This document shows positions 44,032-52,327 of a stretch of 64,000 nucleotides of DNA, one piece after another. The position numbers and the translations under genes were made by a program. The DNA comes from Zavarzinella formosa DSM 19928 (GTDB taxonomy: Bacteria; Planctomycetota; Planctomycetia; Gemmatales; Gemmataceae): assembly GCF_000255705.1 (NCBI RefSeq), contig NZ_JH636442.1, forward strand, positions 39,065 through 103,064, read 5' to 3'. Under the pieces are notes generated by a model that was not told the origin of the DNA, ran no database searches, and saw only the letters and a program-made list of their open reading frames with translations. The first letter of the stretch is position 1. Each line of letters opens with the position of its first letter.

Positions 44032-44126
44032 AGACAAGGAGACAAGGAGACAAGGAGACAAGGTGACACGGTGATCAAAACAAACGGTTTTCTCACCGTG
44101 TCACCGTGTCACCTTGTCTCCTTGTC
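44032..44126. repeat. Tandem 8-base repeats forming a 26-bp hairpin
   Basis: AGACAAGG-type octamers are repeated about five times (44032-44074, drifting to TGACACGG). 44049-44074 is the exact reverse complement of 44101-44126 over 26 bases. The hairpin begins 14 bases after the DUF1501 stop and lies just before the DUF4058 gene. Period-8 units and near-symmetric arms suggest slippage growth; it resembles the intergenic elements at 24306 and 39769 in position but not in sequence. Confidence 0.85.
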
Positions 44127-44164
44127 ACAAACAAGGACTGTGACCAAAGTCGGAGACAGAAGCA

Positions 44165-44953
44165 ATGCCCTCTCCCTTCCCCGGCATGAACCCGTATTTC
44201 GAGACGGCAGATAGCTGGCGGGATTTCCACAACAACTTTCTAATGACCCTTCAAAAAATCCTCGCGGAAAAACTATCCGAACGATATTTCGTGAAATGCG
44301 AAGTCCGCGTGGTGTTCCACGAACGATCAGCCGATGAACGGTTTTCCGGAATCGCCATCGCTGACGCGGGTATTCTGAGCGATGACCATCCCCGACCGGG
44401 GCCGACGACGGCGACAATCACTGCCCCCGTCCGGCTGATGCTTCCCGCCGTGGAGGAGGAACGGGAGCGCTGGCTGGAGGTGATCGAGGGATCAACCCGC
44501 CGCGTGGTGACAGTGATCGAACTCCTCAGCCCGAGCAACAAGACCAACGGCCGGGGCCGGGAAGAATATCTGGCCAAACGATTGCAGGTGTTGCGAAGTG
44601 ACTCGCACTTTGTGGAGATTGATCTTCGCCGGGGCGGCTTGCGGCCCGCGCCGCCAGAATTACCCGTCTGCGATTACTGCATGCTGGTCAGCCGACGAGA
44701 GGACCGCCCGGCCGTGGGTGTCTGGCCCGTCGCCCTTCGGGACGAACTTCCGGTCATCCCCGTCCCCCTGCTGGAACCAGACTCGCCAATCCAAGTGAAT
44801 TTGCAAGAACTTCTGAACGAAACCTATGACCGGGTGAGATACGAGCGAGTGATCTATCGTAATCCCCCCGAGCCGCCGCTTTCGCCCGAGGACGAGGCTT
44901 GGGCCTCGGGCCTCATTCCGGCCGGTCGCGGGCCGAACGCGGTTTCCAGTTAA
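44165..44953 (+). CDS. DUF4058 protein
   Basis: The product is 262 residues. It opens with the family signature MPSPFPGMNPYFETADSWRDFHNNF and has the RRVVTVIELLSPSNKTNGRGREEYLAKR centre, which resembles a nuclease-type (PD-(D/E)xK-like) IELLSPSNK motif. DVSR-like later motifs (VCDYCMLVSRRED, VWPVALRDELPVIPVPLLEPD) are typical. The family is multicopy in planctomycetes and cyanobacteria with no proven function. It follows the hairpin and converges on the FAH gene with a 14-base gap. Confidence 0.92.
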   Translation: MPSPFPGMNPYFETADSWRDFHNNFLMTLQKILAEKLSERYFVKCEVRVVFHERSADERFSGIAIADAGILSDDHPRPGPTTATITAPVRLMLPAVEEERERWLEVIEGSTRRVVTVIELLSPSNKTNGRGREEYLAKRLQVLRSDSHFVEIDLRRGGLRPAPPELPVCDYCMLVSRREDRPAVGVWPVALRDELPVIPVPLLEPDSPIQVNLQELLNETYDRVRYERVIYRNPPEPPLSPEDEAWASGLIPAGRGPNAVSS

Positions 44954-44967
44954 ACCGGCCGCTTGTT

Positions 44968-45810
44968 TTACGCGACGGTGTTGGTCAGCGTCCCGATGCC
45001 GTCAATCGTGATGTGGATCACGTCGCTGCTCGCCAGTGTGAAGGCATCAGGGGGGACGATGCCGGTTCCCGTCATCAACAACACGCCGTCCGGGAAGCTC
45101 ATTTCCTTTCCGAGCCATTCCACCAACGCCTCGGGGGTGCGGGCCATCATGCCGAGATTGGTGGTTCCTTCAAAGGCCGGTTTGCCGTCGCGTTCGATGG
45201 TCAGCTTGATACTGACTTCCGGCAACGGGGGCATGCCGCTCACCAGTGTGATGACCGGGCCGATGGCACAGGAACCGTCGTAAATCTTCGCCTGCGGCAG
45301 ATAGAGGGGGTTTTCCCCCTCGATGTCGCGGGAGGACATGTCGTTGCCGATGGTGTAGCCGACAATCTTGAGGGCCGGGGAAATCACCAGCGTTAGTTCC
45401 GGTTCTGGCACGTTCCATTTGCCGTCGGCCCGGATGCGCACCTTGCCACCCGTCGGGACGGCCCGCCAAGAGGAGGCCTTCATGAACAACTCTGGGCGGT
45501 CGGCCGAATACACCTTGTCGTAGAACGATGCGGCCCCGGCTGATTCCTCCTCGCGGGCGAGTTTGCTTCGCTTGTAGGTGACGCCCGCCGCCCAGATTTC
45601 CTGCTTGTCCACCGGGGGAAGTATGGTCACGTCCGTGAAGGGGACGCCGTTCGGATTGGCGGCCAGTTGCTCGGCGGTCAACGTCTCGGGATTCGGGGCC
45701 GCCAGCAAATCGCCAAGCGTTCCCGGCCACGAAAAGGCGTGAAACTTCCCGTGGGCGACAGCCCCGAACCGAATGATGCCGTCCGCGGTGCGGACTTTGG
45801 CCAACTGCAT
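44968..45810 (-). CDS. Fumarylacetoacetate-hydrolase family protein
   Basis: The product is 280 residues. Metal-binding and catalytic blocks of the FAH fold are present: VPEPELTLVI (metal-binding Glu pair), VGYTIGNDMSSRDIEGENPLYLPQAKIYDGSCAIGP and a closing GTGIVPPDAFTL. Members open C-C bonds of acylpyruvates or decarboxylate oxaloacetate-type acids. The substrate is not evident. It lies 93 bases downstream of the Rrf2 gene on the same strand. Confidence 0.9.
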   Translation of the reverse strand: MQLAKVRTADGIIRFGAVAHGKFHAFSWPGTLGDLLAAPNPETLTAEQLAANPNGVPFTDVTILPPVDKQEIWAAGVTYKRSKLAREEESAGAASFYDKVYSADRPELFMKASSWRAVPTGGKVRIRADGKWNVPEPELTLVISPALKIVGYTIGNDMSSRDIEGENPLYLPQAKIYDGSCAIGPVITLVSGMPPLPEVSIKLTIERDGKPAFEGTTNLGMMARTPEALVEWLGKEMSFPDGVLLMTGTGIVPPDAFTLASSDVIHITIDGIGTLTNTVA

Positions 45811-45903
45811 GATGCCACCCTGTGAGAGTCGGATTCAATTCTCAAAATTGTCCGGCGAACCGGGCGTTTGACAAGAGGGGGAATCGCGGCAAGCCATCGG
45901 CAT

Positions 45904-46371
45904 TCAACTCATCTTCTTCGCCTTTGTCCTCACCCCCAGCGGCACGCCGGGAAATTCGCACAATGGCACGCTCGGATTGGGTTCCGCAAGCACCTCGGCC
46001 AGCGTGCTTTCATGAAAGGCTTTTTCAACCATTGCGAGAGCATCATCCATGCGTTTATGCAACGGACACAGATTGACCCCGTGTGTGGAAATGCCAAGGG
46101 GGCATGTTTTGATGCGTTTAATCGGATCGACAGCGTTGACGACTTCCAGAATGGTCAACTCGGCCGGCGGCTTTGCCAGCAGTATCCCGCCGCCGATGCC
46201 GCGTTGAGACTTTACGATTCCATGCCGGTTCAACCCTTGCAAAATCTTGGCAAGGTAAGGGGCGGGCACCTTGGTGGTGGCGGCCATGGCTTCCGTCGTC
46301 GATGGTTCCTCCATGTGGGTGGCGAGGTAAACCACGGCCCGCAGGGCATATTCGACCGATTGGGAAAACAA
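45904..46371 (-). CDS. Rrf2-family transcription regulator
   Basis: The product is 155 residues starting at TTG 46371 (GGAG six bases upstream), giving the family opening MFSQSVEYALRAVVYLA. The wHTH region includes VPAPYLAKILQGLNRHGIVKSQRGIGGG. Possible cluster ligands are C90, H97, C102 and H105 (CPLGISTHGVNLCPLH); the middle Cys of IscR/NsrR is replaced by a His-containing loop. It is divergent from a protoglobin gene, which suggests a gas- or redox-responsive pair; NO is the obvious candidate by analogy with NsrR. Confidence 0.88.
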   Translation of the reverse strand: MFSQSVEYALRAVVYLATHMEEPSTTEAMAATTKVPAPYLAKILQGLNRHGIVKSQRGIGGGILLAKPPAELTILEVVNAVDPIKRIKTCPLGISTHGVNLCPLHKRMDDALAMVEKAFHESTLAEVLAEPNPSVPLCEFPGVPLGVRTKAKKMS

Positions 46372-46480
46372 AGCTCGCTCCGGAAATCGGACGTTTTGAT
46401 GTTGAATTCCATGATACGCGGATTAGATTGAAACCAAAACAAGACATTTAGATCCGATATTCAATTTGGCGAGAAATCTG

Positions 46481-47053
46481 ATGCAAACAATTGATGAACC
46501 GCGACTGGAAAGCGACCTGGCGTACCGATTCGGTTATGTGGCCGAATTCATGGGCTTCGGCGAGGCGGACATTGCCGCCATCCACGGGGCCGCCGGAGCC
46601 TTGGCCCCGTTGGTGCCGGGGTTGGTAGACGCCGTTTACGCCAAGCTTTTCAACTACACGTCCACTTGGCGGCACTTCGTCCCCCGACAGGATGGTTTTA
46701 CCGGTGGCCTTCCGATGGCTCTGGAAGATCTTCCTCCGGATCACCCGGTTATCGCTTTCCGCAAGGAACATCTGAGCCGGTATTTGGTGACGCTGGTGAC
46801 CAAACCCTACGACGGCAAAATGCTTTCTTATCTCGACATGGTGGGCAAAATGCACACCAACAAGGCCGGGTCGAAAAACATCCATGTCCCCCTTGTGCAA
46901 ATGAACGCCCTGATGGGTTTCGTGGCCGATGCTTTCAATGCGACCATCTTGGGCCTCGGACTGGATCGGGCGACAGAAGTCGCCACTCTGCGGGCTTTTG
47001 GCAAGTTGTTGTGGATTCAGAATGATTTAATCACACGGCAGTATGCCGTCTGA
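46481..47053 (+). CDS. Protoglobin-family heme protein
   Basis: The product is 190 residues from the ATG at 46481; a TTG five codons upstream is possible. It aligns with protoglobins: AYRFGYVAEFMGFGEADIAAIH at the start, VPGLVDAVYAKLFNYTSTWRHF in the middle and the proximal region MVGKMHTNKAGSKNIH, where H125 is the likely heme ligand. Protoglobins bind O2, CO and NO and may act as sensors or dioxygenases. Divergence from an Rrf2 regulator supports a role in NO or oxygen response. No output domain is attached. Confidence 0.82.
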   Translation: MQTIDEPRLESDLAYRFGYVAEFMGFGEADIAAIHGAAGALAPLVPGLVDAVYAKLFNYTSTWRHFVPRQDGFTGGLPMALEDLPPDHPVIAFRKEHLSRYLVTLVTKPYDGKMLSYLDMVGKMHTNKAGSKNIHVPLVQMNALMGFVADAFNATILGLGLDRATEVATLRAFGKLLWIQNDLITRQYAV

Positions 47054-47063
47054 AAAGGGTCAA

Positions 47064-47618
47064 TCACGGGGCCAACTTCGCCGATTCCCATCCGCTTCCG
47101 GTCCAGCGCAAGAGGGCACGGCGATTTTGGTCCGCAGTCAATTCCAGCACGTCCATTTCCGTCAGGTAGCAGACGATCACGGCAAAATGTCGAAAAGCCA
47201 CCAGGTCGTCTTCCTCCGGGATGGCGGGCATCGGGGGATGATCCTCAACCATCTGCCCCGGCGATTCCACAGCGGCATACATGACCCGGTTGAGCGGGGC
47301 GATGGACAGCCACGCATCGTGGGCGATGCCGTCCTCGATGTGAATTGACGCCACCGCCCGGCACCGGACCTGAATCCGGGTGGCTGGATCGTAAAAGAGG
47401 AGGGTCAATCGGGGATCGGTCTGCAACTGGGCAATTTTGGGGCTTCGCACATCTGTGTGAACATGAATTGATCGTGTCGATTCATCGACGCGGCGGCGCA
47501 CCACCAGCCGGGATTCGGGGAAAAAACCCGGACCGAGCGACGCCATGCTCAATAATCGGAAGCCGTCTTCTCGATTGAGAAAAGCGAAGATCTCAGAGAC
47601 GCTCGTCAGATCGATCAT
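47064..47618 (-). CDS. Pyridoxamine-5'-phosphate-oxidase-like flavoprotein
   Basis: The product is 184 residues. The split-barrel FMN-binding fold is indicated by RSIHVHTDVRSPKIAQLQTDPRLTLLFYDP, followed by QVRCRAVASIH and the C-terminal VIVCYLTEMDVLELTADQNRRALLRW. The family includes PNP oxidases and heme- or F420-linked proteins; the substrate is unknown. The receiver-kinase gene ends 16 bases upstream, so it is probably the fourth gene of the ethylene-receptor-like operon. It converges on the protoglobin gene with a ten-base gap. Confidence 0.85.
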   Translation of the reverse strand: MIDLTSVSEIFAFLNREDGFRLLSMASLGPGFFPESRLVVRRRVDESTRSIHVHTDVRSPKIAQLQTDPRLTLLFYDPATRIQVRCRAVASIHIEDGIAHDAWLSIAPLNRVMYAAVESPGQMVEDHPPMPAIPEEDDLVAFRHFAVIVCYLTEMDVLELTADQNRRALLRWTGSGWESAKLAP

Positions 47619-47634
47619 GTTTTTTGCCGAGCAA

Positions 47635-48822
47635 CTATCGCTCGTGGCTTGTCTCCGGTGGTTTCAATGGCAGCCGAAGTTGAAATTCCGCCCCGGTTCC
47701 GGTGCCTTCGCTGTGGGCGGTCACGAAGCCGCCGTGCATGTCAACAAGCCTCTTCACAAGGGCGAGGCCGATCCCCAAGCCACCTTGGGAACGGTTCAGA
47801 GTGCGGTCAATTTGCGTGAACAGATCGAAGATTTTCGGCAACAATTCCGGAGGAATGCCGACGCCCGTGTCCCGGATGGTGATGACGTAGTGATCTTCGT
47901 TGAGAGCGGCGCTCATCGTCACTTTTCCACCCGTCTCGGTATATTTGGCGGCGTTGCCCAAGATGTTCGTGAGCATCTGCACCAGACGGACACGGTCGGC
48001 CACAATGGGGAGTTTTTCCGGGTGCCGGGGGGCTTCGAGCGTCAGCCCGGCTTTTTGGATGATCGGAAGCACGGCCTCAATGGCGTCTTGCATCACCTCG
48101 TTCAGGTCGGCCTCGACGAAAGTCAGGCGAAGTTTGCCGCGTGCGAGCCGGGAGACGTCCAGCAGGTCGTCGATGAGGCGGACCATGTGACGGACCTGCC
48201 GGTCCATCATCTGGCGGGATTGTTCGACGGCATTCGGGTTCCCCTGGGCAAGCCGCAGGATTTCCAAGGCGTTGCGGATGGGGGCAAGCGGATTGCGAAG
48301 TTCGTGGGCCAGGGTGGCGAGAAAGTCATCTTTTCGGCGGTCGGCGTCCAGCAGAGCTTCGTTGGCAGCCTCCAATTTCTTGGTCCGCTCGGCGACCTTG
48401 CGTTCCAGTTCTTGTTCGGTTTCCCATTGCCGCCGGGCAAAACGGATAGCCCGTTCCAGCACCACGGCGTTCAGGCGGTTCTTTTCGAGATAATCCGAGG
48501 CCCCGGCGGACATGGCGGCTGTGTCAATCTCGTCCTCGCTCTGCCCGGTCAGCAAGATCACCGGGCCGTGCAGAGCATGAACTTGAGTTTCCTTCACCAG
48601 ATCAAGCCCGGTTTTCGCCCCAATGCGGTAGTCGATCAGGAAGACGTGATAATCGCCCTTGGAAATGGCCTCTTTGGCTGATTCGTAGTCGGAGACCCAA
48701 ACCAGTTCGTAAGGTCCGCGCGGCATCTCGGCGACGACTTCCTTGGTGAGGGCGTAGTCGTCCGGGTCGTCATCCACCAACAGAAGCCGAATCACGCCCT
48801 CAGGGCGTCTGGCGTTGGACAT
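47635..48822 (-). CDS. Receiver-histidine kinase hybrid
   Basis: The product is 395 residues: N-terminal receiver (VDDDPDDYALTKEVV, phosphoacceptor in VFLIDYRIGA, lysine in YLEKN), a coiled-coil linker, HisKA ([23 protein letters not shown]) and HATPase (GNAAKYT, DTGVGIP, GGLGIGLALV). It has no membrane helix, so it is cytoplasmic. Such receiver-first kinases act as relays between another kinase and downstream targets. It overlaps the single-domain receiver gene by 23 bases. The sibling kinase at 59902-62358 shares its HisKA sequence closely. Confidence 0.93.
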   Translation of the reverse strand: MSNARRPEGVIRLLLVDDDPDDYALTKEVVAEMPRGPYELVWVSDYESAKEAISKGDYHVFLIDYRIGAKTGLDLVKETQVHALHGPVILLTGQSEDEIDTAAMSAGASDYLEKNRLNAVVLERAIRFARRQWETEQELERKVAERTKKLEAANEALLDADRRKDDFLATLAHELRNPLAPIRNALEILRLAQGNPNAVEQSRQMMDRQVRHMVRLIDDLLDVSRLARGKLRLTFVEADLNEVMQDAIEAVLPIIQKAGLTLEAPRHPEKLPIVADRVRLVQMLTNILGNAAKYTETGGKVTMSAALNEDHYVITIRDTGVGIPPELLPKIFDLFTQIDRTLNRSQGGLGIGLALVKRLVDMHGGFVTAHSEGTGTGAEFQLRLPLKPPETSHER

Positions 48823-49261
48823 CAGGCAACTCCACGATCTCCAGCCAATACTTGCCGATCGTCCTCACCACATCCACAAGGGCGTCGAACGTTACCGGTT
48901 TCGTGATATATGACGCAGCGGAGAGGTCATATGTTCTCAGAATGTCTTCCTCCGCCTTGGAGGTCGTCATAATAATCACCCGGATAGACTTAAACCGGGG
49001 GTCGGCCTTCAATTCGGCCAATGCCTGGCGGCCATCCTTGCGGGGCATGTTCAAGTCGAGCAAGATGATGCTCGGCCGCGGCGCGTCCTCCGGATTGGAG
49101 AACTTGCCTCGCTGGTTCAGATAATCGAGCAATTCAACGCCATCTTCGACGAACCGCAGGTCATTGGCGAGTCTGGCCTCGTCAAAAGCCTCTTTGGTCA
49201 GTTGTCGGTCATCCGGATCGTCGTCGGCCACCAAGATGGTCACGGGTCTGACGGATTTCAT
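48800..49261 (-). CDS. Rcp1-like single-domain response regulator
   Basis: The product is 153 residues. It is a stand-alone receiver of the long CheY/Rcp1 type: VADDDPDDRQLTKEAF (acidic site), ILLDLNMPRKDG (phosphoacceptor), MTTSKAEED (Thr), SYITKPVTF (Lys). Rcp1-type receivers typically serve phytochrome-like kinases, which have the ASHDLQEP HisKA form seen in the upstream gene. Its start overlaps the stop of that kinase by four bases (ATGA). No output domain is present. Confidence 0.93.
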   Translation of the reverse strand: MKSVRPVTILVADDDPDDRQLTKEAFDEARLANDLRFVEDGVELLDYLNQRGKFSNPEDAPRPSIILLDLNMPRKDGRQALAELKADPRFKSIRVIIMTTSKAEEDILRTYDLSAASYITKPVTFDALVDVVRTIGKYWLEIVELPDVQRQTP

Positions 49262-52086
49262 GGAAGCACCTTCCTCGTTGCTTTGGCCTGGGAGACTGGC
49301 ATGTCGATGAGGAAGACAGCTCCTTCATTGGGCTGGCTGCGGGCAACGATTGTTCCACCGTGGCGTTCCACGATCTTCCGACAGACTGCAAGTCCGATGC
49401 CAGTTCCCTCAAATTCGTGCTTGGCGTGCAAACGCTGAAACACTTCAAAGATCCGTTCGGCGTAAGATTGATCAAAACCGATGCCATTGTCCCGCAGGGT
49501 GATCCGCACCCCGTCCACGGTTGCGGGAGGGTCCGTGTTGGGCGGCAGTTCCCCGGTCGGCGTCGCCGTCACCTCGATGCGGGGGGCCACGTCTTTTTTG
49601 CGAAACTTCAATGAATTGGCGATCAGGTTTTGAAAAAGTTGCCGCATTTGAAGGGCGTCGGCTTCGATGGTTGGCAGCAACCCCGGCGTAACCGTTGCCC
49701 CGGTTTCACCGATACGGACTTCCAAATCCGACAGCACCTCGCGCACCACCCGGCCAAGATCCACCGGGGCGAAGACGTGCGCCTTGCTGCTCACCCGCGA
49801 AAAAGAGAGCAGATCGTTGATGAGCGACCTCATCCGGCCGGCCGAATTCAACATGCGATCAATGTATTCTCGCCCCTGCTCGCCGACCTGTTCCCGGAAC
49901 TTGTTGGCCAACCGATCCCCGAAGGCTTGGATTTTACGAAGCGGTTCCTGCAAATCATGCGAGGCGACGTAGGCAAATTGCTCCAGTTCTTCGTTGCTGC
50001 GGCGCAGTTCAATGGCCACCGACCGCACTTGCTCCTCGGCATGCTGGCGTTCCGAAACCTCCATTTGCAACGTCTCGTTCGTCTGCCGCAACACGGCAGT
50101 TTGTTCCCGGACACGATCCTCCAGTCGCTCGGCCTCTCGTTTTTGATCGTCGATGTCGTTGAGCGAGCCGATCCACTGATCCACGGAACCGTCCGGACGC
50201 CGCAAGGGTTCGATGGCGGTCTGGAACCATCGAAACTGCCCGTCCTCCGCCCGTCGAACCCGAATTTCCAGCCGGGAAACCTCCGGCAACCCGCGCAGAA
50301 CCCGGCCCCAAGCTTCCCCGACTGTGTTCAAGTCGTCCGGGTGGATGATGTCTTTCCATGAGAGATCCCCGCGACCCAGATCGGCCAGCCCGGTGTACTC
50401 CCTCCAGCGAGTGTTGAAGTAAGTGGGCCGCCCATGAGAATCGGTGTTCCAGACAAGTTGCGGAATTGATTCCGTGAGCGTGCGGAAGCGTTGGGCGTTT
50501 GTCTGCGCCTCGTCCGAAATTCTTCGGAAATCATCGATATCCGTGCAGGTTCCGAACCAGCGGATGATCTGCCCCGCCGCGTTTCGCACGGGCGTGGCGC
50601 GGGCGATGAACCAGCGATAGTCGCCCTCCCGGCCCCGGAGCCGGTATTCAATCTCGTAAAAATCGCCCGTTTGCAACGAGTGTTGCCAGCGTACCCGGGT
50701 GTTTTCAGAATCTCCCGGATGCAGGGGATATTTCCAGTCGGAGCCGATGCTCTCTTCCGGGGTCAGGCCGGTGAATTCGTACCAGCGAGCATTGAAATAT
50801 TCGAGGTAGCCATCCGGCCGGGCCGTCCAGACGATCTGCGGCATCGCCTCCGCAAGCGTGCGGAAGCGGTCTTCGCTTTCCTGCAATTGACGCTGGGCGC
50901 GGTGCTGTTCGGTGATGTCCCTCGCGATCACGCCGAGGCCGAGGCTGAAGCCGTATTCGTGCCGGATCGGGAAGGCGCTCAACAGCCAGACCGTCGGTTC
51001 CCCTTTGTTGTCTCGCGGGGGCACTTCGCCGATCCGGCTGGCGATCGGCGTGTTTTTCGCCATCGCTTGTTCCAATTCGGCCAGCAAGTCATCGGAAAAT
51101 TCCGGCAATACTTCCCTCGGCAGGCGGCCCATCGGATTGGCCACGGGCTTGTTCCGGGCTTGCAACAGGGGCAGGTTCGCCTTCAGGGATCGGAGCTTTT
51201 CATCAAAGAACGCGATGCCGACCGGGGCGTTGTCGATAAACGCATTCAACCGGGCGAGGGCGGCGGCCGTCTCCCGCTGAGAGTCGGCCAGTTGCTCGTT
51301 GGCCGTGCGAAGATCAGCGAGCGTTTGTTGCACCCGTTTTCGCCCGGTTCGCTGGGCTTCCCCGAGAATGGCGGTCACCACTCCGCAAAACAGGAACATC
51401 CCCACGACAATCTGATCGCTGACGGCCTCGATCTGACGCTTTTCACTGGGAAGCACAAACAACACCAACACCCCCAACATGCTCAGGAACATCGTGAGGA
51501 TGGCGGGACCAAATCCGCTTCGCCACGAAATGAGCATCACGGCCACCAGCGGAATGACCATCGCGTGGTCGCCGGCCAGCAACGGGTCCAGCACTTGCCG
51601 GATGAGAACGGCCACCCCGGCGGCGATGCCCGCCACCATGTAATCGAGAAACCGATTGTCCGACTCGGGTTCCGGGTCAGTGATTGTCGAACCTTGGGAC
51701 AACGCCCGGCAGGCTTCCCACCAAGCGATTGCCTTGGGGATCGCCGGAATCAGCGTGATGACGGCGGCCCAGCCGGCCACGGCCGTGAGAAGTTTCATGG
51801 TCCCAGCGAACCGGTAGACGGGGGCCTGAAACATGATTGCCATGACAAAGTGAGTCAGCCCGATCATGGCCAGGAACAGACCGAACATCCAAACCACGCG
51901 AGGAGGCGGCGGCAGGTTCTGTCGGCGAGTGAGCAGAAACGCCACCAGCGGGACAAGCACACACGCGAGAGAAATGGCGACATCCGAGCCAGTGTGCAGC
52001 CAGATGAGATTCCGGGTCCATCCGGCCACCGTTTGCATCCGAACAAACGGCGAGGAATCAAAAAGACCGGTGAAAAACTCAAACAA
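49258..52086 (-). CDS. Ethylene-receptor-like hybrid sensor kinase, copper-ligand Cys missing
   Basis: The product is 942 residues from TTG 52086 (GGGAGG seven bases upstream; the same start style as its relative at 59902). Residues ~28-110 align without gaps to the membrane ethylene-binding domain of plant ETR1: GSD35 (ETR1 D25), P46 (P36) and LTH79 (H69) are kept, but C42 replaces Y32, L72 replaces I62 and I75 replaces copper-ligand C65. A four-helix KdpD-type DUF4118 region follows (about 155-250), then three PAS domains, HisKA of the phytochrome type (YVASHDLQEPLRKI) and HATPase. It heads the operon with the two receivers and a flavoprotein and is divergent from a sigma-54 regulator. Confidence 0.85.
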   Translation of the reverse strand: MFEFFTGLFDSSPFVRMQTVAGWTRNLIWLHTGSDVAISLACVLVPLVAFLLTRRQNLPPPPRVVWMFGLFLAMIGLTHFVMAIMFQAPVYRFAGTMKLLTAVAGWAAVITLIPAIPKAIAWWEACRALSQGSTITDPEPESDNRFLDYMVAGIAAGVAVLIRQVLDPLLAGDHAMVIPLVAVMLISWRSGFGPAILTMFLSMLGVLVLFVLPSEKRQIEAVSDQIVVGMFLFCGVVTAILGEAQRTGRKRVQQTLADLRTANEQLADSQRETAAALARLNAFIDNAPVGIAFFDEKLRSLKANLPLLQARNKPVANPMGRLPREVLPEFSDDLLAELEQAMAKNTPIASRIGEVPPRDNKGEPTVWLLSAFPIRHEYGFSLGLGVIARDITEQHRAQRQLQESEDRFRTLAEAMPQIVWTARPDGYLEYFNARWYEFTGLTPEESIGSDWKYPLHPGDSENTRVRWQHSLQTGDFYEIEYRLRGREGDYRWFIARATPVRNAAGQIIRWFGTCTDIDDFRRISDEAQTNAQRFRTLTESIPQLVWNTDSHGRPTYFNTRWREYTGLADLGRGDLSWKDIIHPDDLNTVGEAWGRVLRGLPEVSRLEIRVRRAEDGQFRWFQTAIEPLRRPDGSVDQWIGSLNDIDDQKREAERLEDRVREQTAVLRQTNETLQMEVSERQHAEEQVRSVAIELRRSNEELEQFAYVASHDLQEPLRKIQAFGDRLANKFREQVGEQGREYIDRMLNSAGRMRSLINDLLSFSRVSSKAHVFAPVDLGRVVREVLSDLEVRIGETGATVTPGLLPTIEADALQMRQLFQNLIANSLKFRKKDVAPRIEVTATPTGELPPNTDPPATVDGVRITLRDNGIGFDQSYAERIFEVFQRLHAKHEFEGTGIGLAVCRKIVERHGGTIVARSQPNEGAVFLIDMPVSQAKATRKVLP

Positions 52087-52327
52087 CGGTTGTCCTCCCG
52101 ATTGGCGATGTCGCTTGGGAAACACATCTTTTGAAACGCTGGATTCGGAATAAATGCAAAAAACCGTCCAAGGCGGCTTTTCTGGCGAGGGATTTTGCCT
52201 CCGAACTCCCGATTCTCCGTGCTCCGTTCCCGGTTGCGATCATTCGAGTCAACCATCTCCCATAGCAACAATGGGGCCACGGACTAGAATTAGGAAATCA
52301 ATGAGATCGCACCACCCGGAGTCACCG

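Noticed and set aside
44032-44126. Possible CRISPR-like array from regular short repeats
   Set aside because: Units are 8 bases with no spacers, and the region folds as a single hairpin; no cas genes are nearby.
46118-46447. Alternative minus-strand frame starting upstream of the Rrf2 gene
   Set aside because: It is in a different frame and lacks the Rrf2 opening; the TTG at 46371 gives the conserved start and a proper ribosome site.
52184-52198. GG/GC pair resembling a sigma-54 promoter upstream of the second NtrC-type gene
   Set aside because: Spacing between GG and GC is 11, not 10.
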